Part shown: piece after piece, positions 16,817 through 24,161 of the stretch
Position numbering within the stretch: position 1 is the stretch's first letter
Layout: every line of letters begins with the position of its first letter
Assembly (NCBI RefSeq): GCF_003863365.1
Contig: NZ_RQXT01000038.1
Coordinates: 1 to 64,000, forward strand
Direction: 5' to 3'
DNA from: Mesorhizobium tamadayense
Lineage (GTDB): Bacteria; Pseudomonadota; Alphaproteobacteria; Rhizobiales; Rhizobiaceae
Length of the DNA: 64,000 nt
Position numbers and translations under genes: made by a program
Notes under the pieces: generated by a model
Databases searched by the model: none
What the model was told of the DNA's origin: nothing
What the model saw: only the letters and a program-made list of their open reading frames with translations

Positions 16817-17157
16817 CCGTTCACCGCGCGACTATCATCCGGCGCGTCAGCCCTTTCAGTCAGCCCATAGTCACGCACCACTTGGGCGATGCGCAGACGA
16901 TAGCCGGCAAAGATGCCGCCGCGGCCGGCCTTCTGCGCCTGCCGGTGCTCCTCGGTGTTGCGCCAGGCCTTGACCGCTTCCTCGTCGCGCCAGAAGGACA
17001 GCGAGAGCACGCGTTTCGGATCGGTTAGGCTCTGGAAGCGTTCGACCGAGATGAAGCCGTCGATGCCGTCGAGCAGCGGCCTGAGCTCGGCGGCGATGCC
17101 GAGATAGGCATCGCGCTTTCCTTCCGCCGGCTCCACCTCGAAGATGACAGCGATCAT
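16813..17157 (-). CDS. Antibiotic biosynthesis monooxygenase (ABM) domain protein
   Basis: This 114-aa dimeric alpha-beta barrel protein is of the ABM family. Typical features are MIAVIFEVEPAEG at the N-terminus, GFISVERFQSLTDPKRVLSLSFWRDEEAV in the middle, and WRNTEEHRQAQKAGR. Family members include quinol monooxygenases and haem-degrading enzymes, but many have unknown function. Its ATG overlaps the stop of the NIPSNAP gene by 4 bp, so the two are co-translated and share a promoter divergent from the ArsR regulator. Its stop overlaps that of mbfA (convergent). Confidence 0.83.
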   Translation of the reverse strand: MIAVIFEVEPAEGKRDAYLGIAAELRPLLDGIDGFISVERFQSLTDPKRVLSLSFWRDEEAVKAWRNTEEHRQAQKAGRGGIFAGYRLRIAQVVRDYGLTERADAPDDSRAVNG

Positions 17158-17522
17158 GGCTCTATCCCTTCCCTGATTTTCACATCGGTTTGAAAGACCT
17201 GCCTCGGCCCATGCGGCCCAGACACCAGCTTCAGGAAGGTGCGGTCTTCCTTGAGGATGAATTTCTCGCGCCGCGCGAATTCATAGTTTGCCTTGCCGGC
17301 CGGGTCGGCGGCAAGCCGGGCGCGATAGGCTTCGTAGGCCGCCAGGCTCTCGATGTTGTAGGCGGCGTAGGCGGTGGTGGCCGAGCCCTCATGCGGTGCG
17401 AAATAGCCGATCAGTTCGGCGCCGCAGCGCGGGATGGCCTGCCCCCAGGCACGCGCATATTGCTCGAACACGGCCTTGCCGAACGGGTCGATTTCGTAGC
17501 GGATGAAGCAGGTGATGGTCAT
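17154..17522 (-). CDS. NIPSNAP-family protein
   Basis: This 122-aa protein is of the NIPSNAP family, another dimeric alpha-beta barrel. It reads TITCFIRYEIDPFGKAVFEQYARAW at the N-terminus, followed by GYFAPHEGSATTAYAAYNIESL and YEAYRARLAADP, all characteristic of bacterial NIPSNAPs. Function is unknown. It is the first gene of a two-gene unit with the ABM protein, divergent from an ArsR-family regulator 170 bp away that probably controls both. Confidence 0.85.
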   Translation of the reverse strand: MTITCFIRYEIDPFGKAVFEQYARAWGQAIPRCGAELIGYFAPHEGSATTAYAAYNIESLAAYEAYRARLAADPAGKANYEFARREKFILKEDRTFLKLVSGPHGPRQVFQTDVKIREGIEP

Positions 17523-17560
17523 TTCGGTCTCCTTGTCGGTTGGCTTTGCGGCGATGACGG

Positions 17561-17576
17561 TTCGACCACGGTCGAA
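17561..17576. promoter_or_regulatory. Candidate ArsR operator palindrome
   Basis: The inverted repeat TTCGACC-AC-GGTCGAA lies in the divergent intergenic region between NIPSNAP-ABM and the ArsR gene, about 40 bp before the NIPSNAP start. It is a plausible operator for the regulator; pattern-based only. Confidence 0.45.
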
Positions 17577-17692
17577 ACATCGCTGCCCTCGGGTATGCTA
17601 GGCATTCTGGTGTCAGGAGCGTTCGTTCGGCTCCTTGAGCTGACCCGAGATTAGTGCTTCCCTCACGGGAATGCTTCGATGAGGATCGAACT

Positions 17693-18367
17693 ATGCGTGA
17701 AGGACCCGATATCGCCCGCATCGCCAGCCTGGTCGGCGACCCGGCCCGCGCCAACATGCTCACCGCGCTGATGGGCGGGACGGCGCTGACCGCATCGGAA
17801 CTGGCGCTTGAAGCCGGCGTGTCGCTGCCCACCGCCTCCTCGCATCTCTCCAAGCTGATGGATGGCGGGCTGCTGACGCTCGCGAGCCAGGGCCGGCACC
17901 GCTATTATGGCCTCGCCGGCCCGCAAGTGGCGGGCATGATCGAGGCGATCATCGGCGTCGCGGAAGCGGTCGGCCCGAAGCGGGTGCGGCCCGGCCCGCG
18001 CGACGCGGCCATGCGGGTGGCGCGGGTGTGCTACGACCATCTCGCGGGCGAGCAGGCGGTGGCCATGCTCGACCGCTTCGTCGACAAGAAAGTGCTGCTG
18101 CGCGAGGAGAACGAGATCAGGCTCTCACCATCCGGCGCCTCGCATTTTTCCGCGCTCGGCATCGAGATCGACAACAAGGCAAGACGGCCGGTGTGCCGCG
18201 CCTGCCTCGACTGGAGCGTGCGGCGCTCGCATCTGGCCGGCTCGCTGGGCGCCGCCATCCTCGACAAGGTCATCGCCGAGAAATGGGCGCGGCGCGAGAA
18301 GGACAGCCGCGCCGTGGTGTTCTCGCCGCAGGGCAAGCAGGCGTTCGAGAGGGTGTTTCTCCGTTGA
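17693..18367 (+). CDS. ArsR-family regulator
   Basis: This 225-aa protein has an N-terminal winged helix (about residues 10-80: ARIASLVGDPARANMLTAL, ALTASELALEAGVSLPTAS, LTLASQGRHRYYGLAGP), typical of ArsR. A C-terminal extension of about 120 aa contains RRPVCRACLDWSVRRSHLAGSL, with two cysteines three apart. That extension is conserved in a branch of large ArsR-like proteins and may sense a metal or an electrophile; this is inference. The ATG at 17693 follows GAGGAT; an upstream ATG at 17654 lacks a ribosome site. It is divergent from the NIPSNAP-ABM unit, its likely target. Confidence 0.85.
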   Translation: MREGPDIARIASLVGDPARANMLTALMGGTALTASELALEAGVSLPTASSHLSKLMDGGLLTLASQGRHRYYGLAGPQVAGMIEAIIGVAEAVGPKRVRPGPRDAAMRVARVCYDHLAGEQAVAMLDRFVDKKVLLREENEIRLSPSGASHFSALGIEIDNKARRPVCRACLDWSVRRSHLAGSLGAAILDKVIAEKWARREKDSRAVVFSPQGKQAFERVFLR

Positions 18368-18407
18368 GGCTCTCGCGTGCGCTAACGTCGAAATGTCGGC
18401 GGGACAG

Positions 18408-18563
18408 CCCCCCTCTGGCCTGCCGGCCATCTCCCCCACTTGGGGGGAGATTGAGCGCTCGGCCGCCTTCGCCAATCTCCAACATTGCAATAATGGCGAA
18501 GCGTCGGAACTGCCGATCTCCCCCCTTGCGGGGGAGATGGCCGGCAGGCCAGAGGGGGGTGTG
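18408..18563. repeat. Family B palindromic element, full copy
   Basis: This 156-bp copy is bounded by CCCCCCTCTGGCCTGCCGGC on the left and its mirror ending AGAGGGGGGTG on the right, each followed inward by a CTCCCCC hairpin. The left hairpin loop is altered (ACTT rather than GCAA). It lies between the convergent ArsR and ligD genes. Confidence 0.85.
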
Positions 18564-18597
18564 AAGGAACGCGGCGCTGCCGACTTCCCTGCGCAGG

Positions 18598-21114
18598 CTA
18601 ACCCCGCTTCAGCGGCTTGCCCAGCTTGAAGAAATCCGCCCACGGGTCGGCCTTCTTCAGCTGTTTCAGCGTCGTCCCGTCGCCGAGCGGGAAGGCGTTG
18701 GGCGGCAGGCCCTTTTCGATTTCCGGCCAGGTCACCGGCATCGACACCGTCGCGGCCTTCTTGGCGCGCGACGAGTAGGGCGCCACCGTGGTCGAGCCCC
18801 TGCCGTTGCGCAGATAGTCGACGAAGATCTTGCCGATGCGCGCCTTCTTCGACAGCGTCGCCGTGTAGCGGTCGGGCGCGGCCTGCTCCAGCGCGCGTGC
18901 GAAGTCGTGGGCGAAGTCCTTCACCTCGTCCCAGTCCGCAGAGGCTTTGAGCGGCACCAGCACGTGATAGCCCTTGCCGCCGGAGGTCTTGACCAGGTTC
19001 GGCAGCGACAACCCATCTAGCCTCTCGTGGATGTCGAGCGCCGCCCCGCGCACCGCCTTGACGTCGACGCCTTCGTCAGGGTCGAGGTCGAAGATGATCT
19101 GGTCCGGCTTCTCCAGCGCGTCGATGGTGGAGCCCCAGATATGGACTTCGACGACGCCGTACTGGACCAGGGCGGCAAGCCCGTCGAAATCCTTGATGAA
19201 CAGGATCTCCTCGCCGTCGGTCGGGTCCTTCATCCTGGCGATCTTGTCGCTCATCCCGGGCGAGGCGTGTTTCTGGAAGAAACGCTGGCCGTGGATGCCG
19301 TCCGGCGCCCGCACCAGGCTCAGCGGACGGTTGACGACGAATTGCTCCATGCGCGGCCAGACCATCGCGTAATGGTCGAGCAGGTCCTGCTTGGAGACCC
19401 TTTCGTCGGGCCACAGCAACTTGTCGGGATGCGAGAGTTTTATCGAGGTCATCGCCGTTCCGGTTGAGGTTTTTGACGCGGTCTTGCCGCTGCCCGACCG
19501 TGCTTCGGCCTTGCCGCCGACTTTACTCGGCTTTTCCTGCACGACTTCCTCCGCCGGCTTGTCCTCGCGCAACCCCTGGAACGAGGCATGGCGGATTATA
19601 CGATCGGATGTCCAGCTGCGGAACTCCACCTCGCCGACAAGCTCCGGCTTGACCCAGGTGAGACCCTTGCCCTTCGGCACAGCGGCCGAGAAAGGCGAGT
19701 CGTTTGCCTTCAGGCCGTCCAGCTTCTTCTTGAGATCGGCCATCACCTTGCCGGAAAAGCCGGTGCCGACGCGGCCGGCGTAACGCAGCTTGCCGCCCTC
19801 GAAATAGCCAACGAGCAGCGACCGCAGGCCGCGCCCGGTCTTGTCCGAAGGCAGATAGCCGCCGATGACGAATTCCTGGCGCAGCGTGCATTTCGACTTG
19901 ATCCAGGTGAGGCCGCGCCCGCTGCGGTAAGGCGCGTCAGCGCGCTTCGAGACCACGCCTTCGAGGCCCATGCGGCAGACATGCTGCAGCATGACCTTGC
20001 CGGGCTCGTGGAAATGGTCGCTGAAGCGCAGCGCCGAGTCCTCGGCCTGGTCGCCGAGCAGTTCGGCCAGCGCCTGCTTGCGCTCGACCAGCGGCTCGCG
20101 GCGCAGATCCTTGCCGTCGAGCCGCATCAGGTCGAAGACATAGTAGACGAAACGGCCGGTGCGACGGGCGGAGAGATCCGCCTGCAGCAGCGGAAAGGAC
20201 GACACGCCGCTGTCGGCCAGCACGACGATCTCGCCGTCGATGACGGCGTCGCGGCATTTGAGGCCGGCAAGCGCCGCGGTGATCGGGCCTTCGAATTTCT
20301 TCGTCCAGTCGAGGCCGGCGCGCGTCAGCAGCCTGACGTCGCTGCCGGCGATCTGCGCCTGCATGCGGTAGCCGTCGAATTTCACCTCGTGCAGCCATTC
20401 GTCGCCGGAAGGCGCATTCTTTTCCAGCGTGGCGAGCTGCGGCTCGATGAACTCCAGGCGCCTGGCGCGCCCGGCCTTTGCCTTGGCGGCGGCCGGCTTG
20501 TTCGAATGCCAGACCTTGGGTTTTTCGCCCTTGGCTGCCTTGCCTTCGCCGACCTCCTCGACGGTGAGGCCGGACTTCACCGATTGCGGCGCGTCCTTGA
20601 GGATGTCCTCGCCGGGACGGGCGGCGGCATCGCCGGACTTGATCAGCAGCCAGTTGTCGCGCTTTTCGCCGCGGCGGGGTTTCAGCCTGACCAGATGCCA
20701 GTGGCCATGCAGCTTGTAGCCTTGGAGCTCGAAGCCGATATGGCCTTTCTTCATGCCTTCGGCGGGATCGCCTTCCGGGATCCATTTGCCGTCGTCCCAG
20801 ACGATGACCGAGCCGCCGCCGTACTCGCCCTTCGGAATGGTGCCCTCGAAGGACGCATAGTCGATCGGATGGTCCTCGACATGCACGGCCAGACGCTTTT
20901 CGTGCGGATCGAGGCTCGGGCCGCGCGTCACCGCCCAGCTCCACAGCACGCCGTCATGTTCCAACCGAAAATCGTAGTGTAGGCGCGTGGCGGCGTGCTT
21001 CTGGACGACGAAGATGCCGCCCGCCTCGCCTTTCTTGTGCCGGGATACCTTGCCGGCCGGCTCGGCGGTTTTCCGGAGGTCGCGCTTGGCATGATATTGC
21101 TCCAGGCCGGCCAT
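18598..21114 (-). CDS. ligD: Multifunctional ATP-dependent DNA ligase D (NHEJ)
   Basis: This 838-aa LigD has three domains in the order phosphoesterase, ligase, polymerase. The 3'-phosphoesterase spans about 1-165 (RLHYDFRLEHDGVLWSWAV, PKGEYGGGSV). The ligase spans about 220-545, with the adenylated Lys245 in EVKFDGYR and GLEGVVSKRADAPY. The primase-polymerase runs from about 555, with metal-binding FDLDPDE at 675-681 and TSGGKGYHVLVP. A KS/T/G-rich linker joins the last two. It joins double-strand breaks with Ku, encoded 12 bp upstream, and is preceded by AGGAGGAC. An EcfG-type promoter before ku suggests stress or stationary-phase expression. Confidence 0.96.
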   Translation of the reverse strand: MAGLEQYHAKRDLRKTAEPAGKVSRHKKGEAGGIFVVQKHAATRLHYDFRLEHDGVLWSWAVTRGPSLDPHEKRLAVHVEDHPIDYASFEGTIPKGEYGGGSVIVWDDGKWIPEGDPAEGMKKGHIGFELQGYKLHGHWHLVRLKPRRGEKRDNWLLIKSGDAAARPGEDILKDAPQSVKSGLTVEEVGEGKAAKGEKPKVWHSNKPAAAKAKAGRARRLEFIEPQLATLEKNAPSGDEWLHEVKFDGYRMQAQIAGSDVRLLTRAGLDWTKKFEGPITAALAGLKCRDAVIDGEIVVLADSGVSSFPLLQADLSARRTGRFVYYVFDLMRLDGKDLRREPLVERKQALAELLGDQAEDSALRFSDHFHEPGKVMLQHVCRMGLEGVVSKRADAPYRSGRGLTWIKSKCTLRQEFVIGGYLPSDKTGRGLRSLLVGYFEGGKLRYAGRVGTGFSGKVMADLKKKLDGLKANDSPFSAAVPKGKGLTWVKPELVGEVEFRSWTSDRIIRHASFQGLREDKPAEEVVQEKPSKVGGKAEARSGSGKTASKTSTGTAMTSIKLSHPDKLLWPDERVSKQDLLDHYAMVWPRMEQFVVNRPLSLVRAPDGIHGQRFFQKHASPGMSDKIARMKDPTDGEEILFIKDFDGLAALVQYGVVEVHIWGSTIDALEKPDQIIFDLDPDEGVDVKAVRGAALDIHERLDGLSLPNLVKTSGGKGYHVLVPLKASADWDEVKDFAHDFARALEQAAPDRYTATLSKKARIGKIFVDYLRNGRGSTTVAPYSSRAKKAATVSMPVTWPEIEKGLPPNAFPLGDGTTLKQLKKADPWADFFKLGKPLKRG

Positions 21115-21126
21115 GACAAAGTCCTC

Positions 21127-21993
21127 CTATGCCGATTTCCGCTTGGGCGCGGCGGCCTTGGCCTTCGTCCGCGCCGCTGGTGCTTTCGATGAGGATTTGC
21201 CGGCTTTCGCGCCTCCTTCCGCGTTCAGGCTCTTCTTCAGCGCGTCGAATAGGTTGACGACATTGGACGGCTTCGCCGGCGCCTTGGCCTTGGGCGCTTT
21301 CTTGCCGGCCTTCTTGGCGCGAATCAGCTCGAGCAGCGCGTCCTCGTAACGGTCGTCGAACTTCGAAGCGTCGAACTTCGTCTTCTTCTGGTCGATGATG
21401 TGCTGCGCGAGATCGATCATCTCGTCATCGGTCTTGGTCGCCTCGATGTCGCCGAAGACCGTCTCGGGCCGGCGCACCGTGTCGTCGTAGCGCAGCGTCG
21501 TCAGCACCATGCCCTTGCCGAGCGGCTCGATCACTACCGGGCGCTCGCGCTGATAGAGCACGATGCGCGCGAGGCCGGCCATCTTCTTCGCCGCCATCGC
21601 GTCGCGGATGACGGCGAACGCTTCTTCCGACACCTCGTCCGCCGGCGCGACATAATAGGGGGTATCGAGATAGATCTGCTGGATCGAGGATTTCTCGACG
21701 AAGCCGTCGAGGCTCATCGTGTGCGAGGACTCGATCTCAACCGCCTCGATCTCGTCCTCCTCGATATGGACGAATTCGCCGTCGCTCACCTCATAACCCT
21801 TGATCTCGTCGCCTTCTTCCAGCGGCTTGCCGGTCTCGGCATCGACATAGACGCGTTTGACGGTGTTGCCGGTCTTGCGGTTGAGGATGCGGAACGAAAC
21901 CTTCTCGGCATGGGTGACGACATTGGTCAGCTCGATGGCGCATGTGACCAGCGACAATTTCAGATAGCCCTTCCAGGCGGGGCGCGGTGCCAT
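21127..21993 (-). CDS. ku: Ku protein, NHEJ DNA end-binding
   Basis: This 288-aa bacterial Ku forms the homodimeric ring that binds broken DNA ends and recruits LigD. Family features are an N-terminal core (MAPRPAWKGYLKLSLVTCAIELTN, starting with the typical WKG), EEGDEIKGYEVSDGEFVHIEEDEI and PYYVAPADEVSEEAFAVIRDAM. A Lys/Ala-rich C-terminal tail (KAKAPAKPSN, then KAGKSSSKAPAARTKAKAAA) is common in rhizobial Ku and aids DNA and ligase contact. It is the first gene of a ku-ligD operon. A GGAAC-N17-CGTT promoter sits just upstream. Confidence 0.95.
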   Translation of the reverse strand: MAPRPAWKGYLKLSLVTCAIELTNVVTHAEKVSFRILNRKTGNTVKRVYVDAETGKPLEEGDEIKGYEVSDGEFVHIEEDEIEAVEIESSHTMSLDGFVEKSSIQQIYLDTPYYVAPADEVSEEAFAVIRDAMAAKKMAGLARIVLYQRERPVVIEPLGKGMVLTTLRYDDTVRRPETVFGDIEATKTDDEMIDLAQHIIDQKKTKFDASKFDDRYEDALLELIRAKKAGKKAPKAKAPAKPSNVVNLFDALKKSLNAEGGAKAGKSSSKAPAARTKAKAAAPKRKSA

Positions 21994-22025
21994 GGCGAAC
22001 TCCTGCGCGATGCGATCTCAATCGC

Positions 22026-22051
22026 AACGGATGGCGGCTCGCTTGGGTTCC
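22026..22051 (-). promoter_or_regulatory. EcfG-type promoter of ku-ligD
   Basis: On the minus strand the elements are GGAAC (22051-22047) and CGTT (22029-22026), separated by 17 bp. This is the consensus of the alphaproteobacterial general stress sigma factor EcfG/RpoE2. The expected transcript start is about 25 bp before the ku ATG. Confidence 0.7.
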
Positions 22052-22085
22052 GGGCGGCCGGCGCCTGCCGTTGCAGCACAGCCCA

Positions 22086-22589
22086 TCAGGCCGCCAGCAG
22101 GTTGATCCTGTTTTCCGCTATCTCGGTGAGCTTGCGGTCGGTCGCCTGCTCTTCCTTGAGGTTCTTGGCCAGCACGTTGGCGCAGTCGCTGCGGCCGAGC
22201 TGCTTGGCCCAGGCGATCAGCGTGCCGTAGCGCGTCATCCCGTAATGCTCGACCGCCTGCGCGGAGGCGATCAGTGCGGCGTCAAGAACCTCCCGGTCGT
22301 CGATATCGCCGCTCACCTCATCGGCCTCCTCGAGGATGCCGTCGATGGCCGGGCAGTTGACGGCCTTGGCCTTGACGCCATGCAGCTCGAACACCTGCTC
22401 GACGCGGCCGATATGGCCCCTGGTCTGCTCAAGGTGTTTCTCGAAGCCGGCTTTCAGTTGCGGGTCGGTCGCCTTGCCGATCATCTTCGGCAGGGCTCGC
22501 TCGATCTGCTTCTCGGCATAATAGATGTCGCGCAGCATATGGATGAAGAGGTCGTCCAGCGTCTTGATGTCCTTCGAAAAGAAACCCAT
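22086..22589 (-). CDS. DUF892 ferritin-like protein (YciE/YciF type)
   Basis: This 167-aa four-helix ferritin-like protein starts MGFFSKDIKTLDDLFIHML, as expected for YciE/YciF (DUF892). Candidate diiron or metal ligands sit in DIYYAEKQIERALPKM, the AGFEKHLEQTRGHIGRVE helix and SAQAVEHYGMTRYGTL. Such proteins are tied to general stress responses; their biochemical role is unclear. The open frame continues upstream for about 100 codons, but the ATG at 22589 gives the family start and follows GAAGG. An EcfG-type promoter lies about 95 bp upstream. It precedes ku in the same direction but with a separate promoter. Confidence 0.9.
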   Translation of the reverse strand: MGFFSKDIKTLDDLFIHMLRDIYYAEKQIERALPKMIGKATDPQLKAGFEKHLEQTRGHIGRVEQVFELHGVKAKAVNCPAIDGILEEADEVSGDIDDREVLDAALIASAQAVEHYGMTRYGTLIAWAKQLGRSDCANVLAKNLKEEQATDRKLTEIAENRINLLAA

Positions 22590-22630
22590 GGCTTTTGCCT
22601 TCGATTGCTTCTGCCGGGGTTGGAATTCAA

Positions 22631-22650
22631 ACGGCGGCGCGAGCCGCCGT
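22631..22650. other. Hairpin in the leader of the DUF892 gene
   Basis: An 8-bp perfect stem ACGGCGGC with a GCGA loop lies between the predicted promoter and the start of the DUF892 gene. It would be in the 5' untranslated RNA. No function is claimed. Confidence 0.4.
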
Positions 22651-22683
22651 CCTCCGAGCCGGTTCGAGCCAGCCTGACGGATC

Positions 22684-22708
22684 AACGTGTCCCCTCCGGG
22701 CGGGTTCC
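22684..22708 (-). promoter_or_regulatory. EcfG-type promoter of the DUF892 gene
   Basis: On the minus strand the elements are GGAAC (22708-22704) and CGTT (22687-22684), with a 16-bp spacer. The site lies about 95 bp before the start codon of a stress-associated ferritin-like gene, supporting general stress control. Confidence 0.7.
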
Positions 22709-22991
22709 TGGCCTTTTCCGGACACGCAATGAAATTTCCCGGCACCGCCCGAACGCGAAACAGAAGCGCGCCCGAGCGACATCGGGACGAAACATATGTG
22801 ATGCAAAAGTCACACGAGCCGGAAACGCGACAAAAGGCGCTGAAAGACCGCGAATCAGCCGCATTCCAGCCACGAAGCAACGGGTTTCGGACCACAAATT
22901 AACATCGCGTTCACTGACTATTCACGCCTCGACGCTATCATCTCCCGTAATTCGGAAGGGACATCCGAAAACAGGACAGGGACCAAGTAAA

Positions 22992-23138
22992 ATGCACTTC
23001 TGGAACCACATCGCCGGCTATGCCGCCGCCATCCGCGAATTCGTCGCGCCGACCTATCGGCCCGAGCGCTACTACATGCGCGGTCCGGGCCCGGCCTGCG
23101 CCCGCCGCGGCAACTCGCTCGGCATCGGGATGAACTGA
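22992..23138 (+). CDS. Small hypothetical protein (48 aa)
   Basis: The reading frame encodes 48 residues, beginning MHFWNHIAGYAAAIREFV and ending RRGNSLGIGMN, rich in Arg/Gly/Tyr. An AGGACAGGGACC segment precedes the ATG by about 8 bp. I recognise no family. It lies in the forward direction after the divergent DUF892 promoter region. The rest of 22709-22991 holds no other gene that I can see. Confidence 0.45.
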   Translation: MHFWNHIAGYAAAIREFVAPTYRPERYYMRGPGPACARRGNSLGIGMN

Positions 23139-23143
23139 TCGTC

Positions 23144-23266
23144 ATGCCCGACAGCCGCCACAACAGCCGGATCTGCAAGCCGGCCGCCGACAACCGCGCC
23201 ACGACCTATCGTGACGAGCGCCCCGCCGTCATCGACGGCCGGCGTGCGACAACGCCGCGACTTTGA
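23144..23266 (+). CDS. Possible small ORF (40 aa), doubtful
   Basis: A 40-codon frame follows the 48-aa ORF by 5 bp, reading MPDSRHNSRICKPAADNRAT and ending in TGA. It is Arg-rich and has no clear ribosome site or known relatives. It is listed only because of the tight spacing to its neighbour. Confidence 0.2.
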   Translation: MPDSRHNSRICKPAADNRATTYRDERPAVIDGRRATTPRL

Positions 23267-23317
23267 CGCCGCCGCCGGCTGGCTTAGTGTCTTGAGGCAC
23301 AAGCAGCCGGGGCCGAC

Positions 23318-23770
23318 ATGACCGACCTGCCCGAACAGAAGCGTTCCCTCCTTCAGTCGAAAGCCATCTACGCGAACCAGCCGCTGATCGTCTTCGACGG
23401 CGTCTGCGTGTTCTGCTCGGGTTTCATCCAGCTGATTGTCCGGCTCGATCGCAAAAAGCGCTTCCGCTTCGCCACCGCGCAGTCACCGTTCGGCGAAGCC
23501 CTGTTTCGCAAGCACGGTCTGGCGACAGATAGCTACGACACCAATCTCGCCATCATCGATGGCCTCGCCTTCACCAAGCTCGACAGTTTCGTTGCCATCA
23601 TGGCCGAGCTTGGCTGGCCGTGGCGTGCCGCAAAGGCGCTCTTGCTTCTGCCGCGGCCGTTGCGCGACTGGCTCTATGACCGCGTCGCCAAAAACCGCTA
23701 CGCGTTGTTCGGCAGGAAAGACAGCTGCGAAATCCCGTCCGCCGAACTGCGGCAGCGGCTGATCGACTAA
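23318..23770 (+). CDS. DCC-family thiol-disulfide oxidoreductase (DUF393)
   Basis: This 150-aa protein is of the DCC family. The defining N-terminal motif is present as IVFDGVCVFCSGFI (D-x-x-C-x-x-C), a thioredoxin-like active site predicted to perform thiol-disulfide exchange. The rest follows the family pattern: RFRFATAQSPFGEALFRKHG and a C-terminal LLLPRPLRDWLYDRVAKNRY. No signal peptide is seen. It is convergent with the TRAP/DUF1850 operon. Substrates are unknown. Confidence 0.88.
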   Translation: MTDLPEQKRSLLQSKAIYANQPLIVFDGVCVFCSGFIQLIVRLDRKKRFRFATAQSPFGEALFRKHGLATDSYDTNLAIIDGLAFTKLDSFVAIMAELGWPWRAAKALLLLPRPLRDWLYDRVAKNRYALFGRKDSCEIPSAELRQRLID

Positions 23771-23789
23771 GATGGGGAGCCGTCGTGCG

Positions 23790-24161
23790 CTATCGCGGCT
23801 GGCGCGCGCAGGGCTCGAGCACAGTCGTTTCTCCCGCCGCCTTGCCCAGTTCGCGACAGCCTTTGGCGGTGCACAGCGTCCAGCCTTCCCCGGTTGCGCC
23901 GGACGCCGCCAGCACCAGACGCGGCTGGGATCCGATCCGCGGCGCGTAGACCCACCAGCCGTCCCGCAGCACCGAGCCCTCGGGCGGCTCCATGCCGGCG
24001 CCGGAGCCTTTCACGCGGGCTTCGACGATCCGCAGGCCGGCAGGCGTCACTTTCCAGTCTTCCCGCCAGCGCGTCCGCTCCACCGAATGCGTCCAGGACA
24101 GCGTGAAGGCGGTAACGGCAAGCATCACCGTCTTGCCGGCAGCGACGATGCACAGGCTCAC
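23790..24161 (-). CDS. DUF1850 protein of the TAXI-TRAP operon
   Basis: This 123-aa protein has a hydrophobic N-terminus (MSLCIVAAGKTVMLAVTAFTL), then the DUF1850 core with TLSWTHSVERTRWREDWKVT and LRIVEARVKGSGAGMEPPEG. DUF1850 genes commonly sit beside TAXI-type TRAP permeases, although their role is unknown; a periplasmic or membrane-anchored accessory is plausible. The GTG start at 24161 overlaps the permease TGA (GTGA), giving translational coupling. It is the last gene of the operon. Confidence 0.82.
   Translation of the reverse strand: MSLCIVAAGKTVMLAVTAFTLSWTHSVERTRWREDWKVTPAGLRIVEARVKGSGAGMEPPEGSVLRDGWWVYAPRIGSQPRLVLAASGATGEGWTLCTAKGCRELGKAAGETTVLEPCARQPR

Noticed and set aside
18598..21114. 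Possible split of ligD into separate ligase and polymerase genes
   Set aside because: The frame is continuous and an internal ATG at 19452 at the linker has no ribosome site, so one three-domain protein is the simpler reading.
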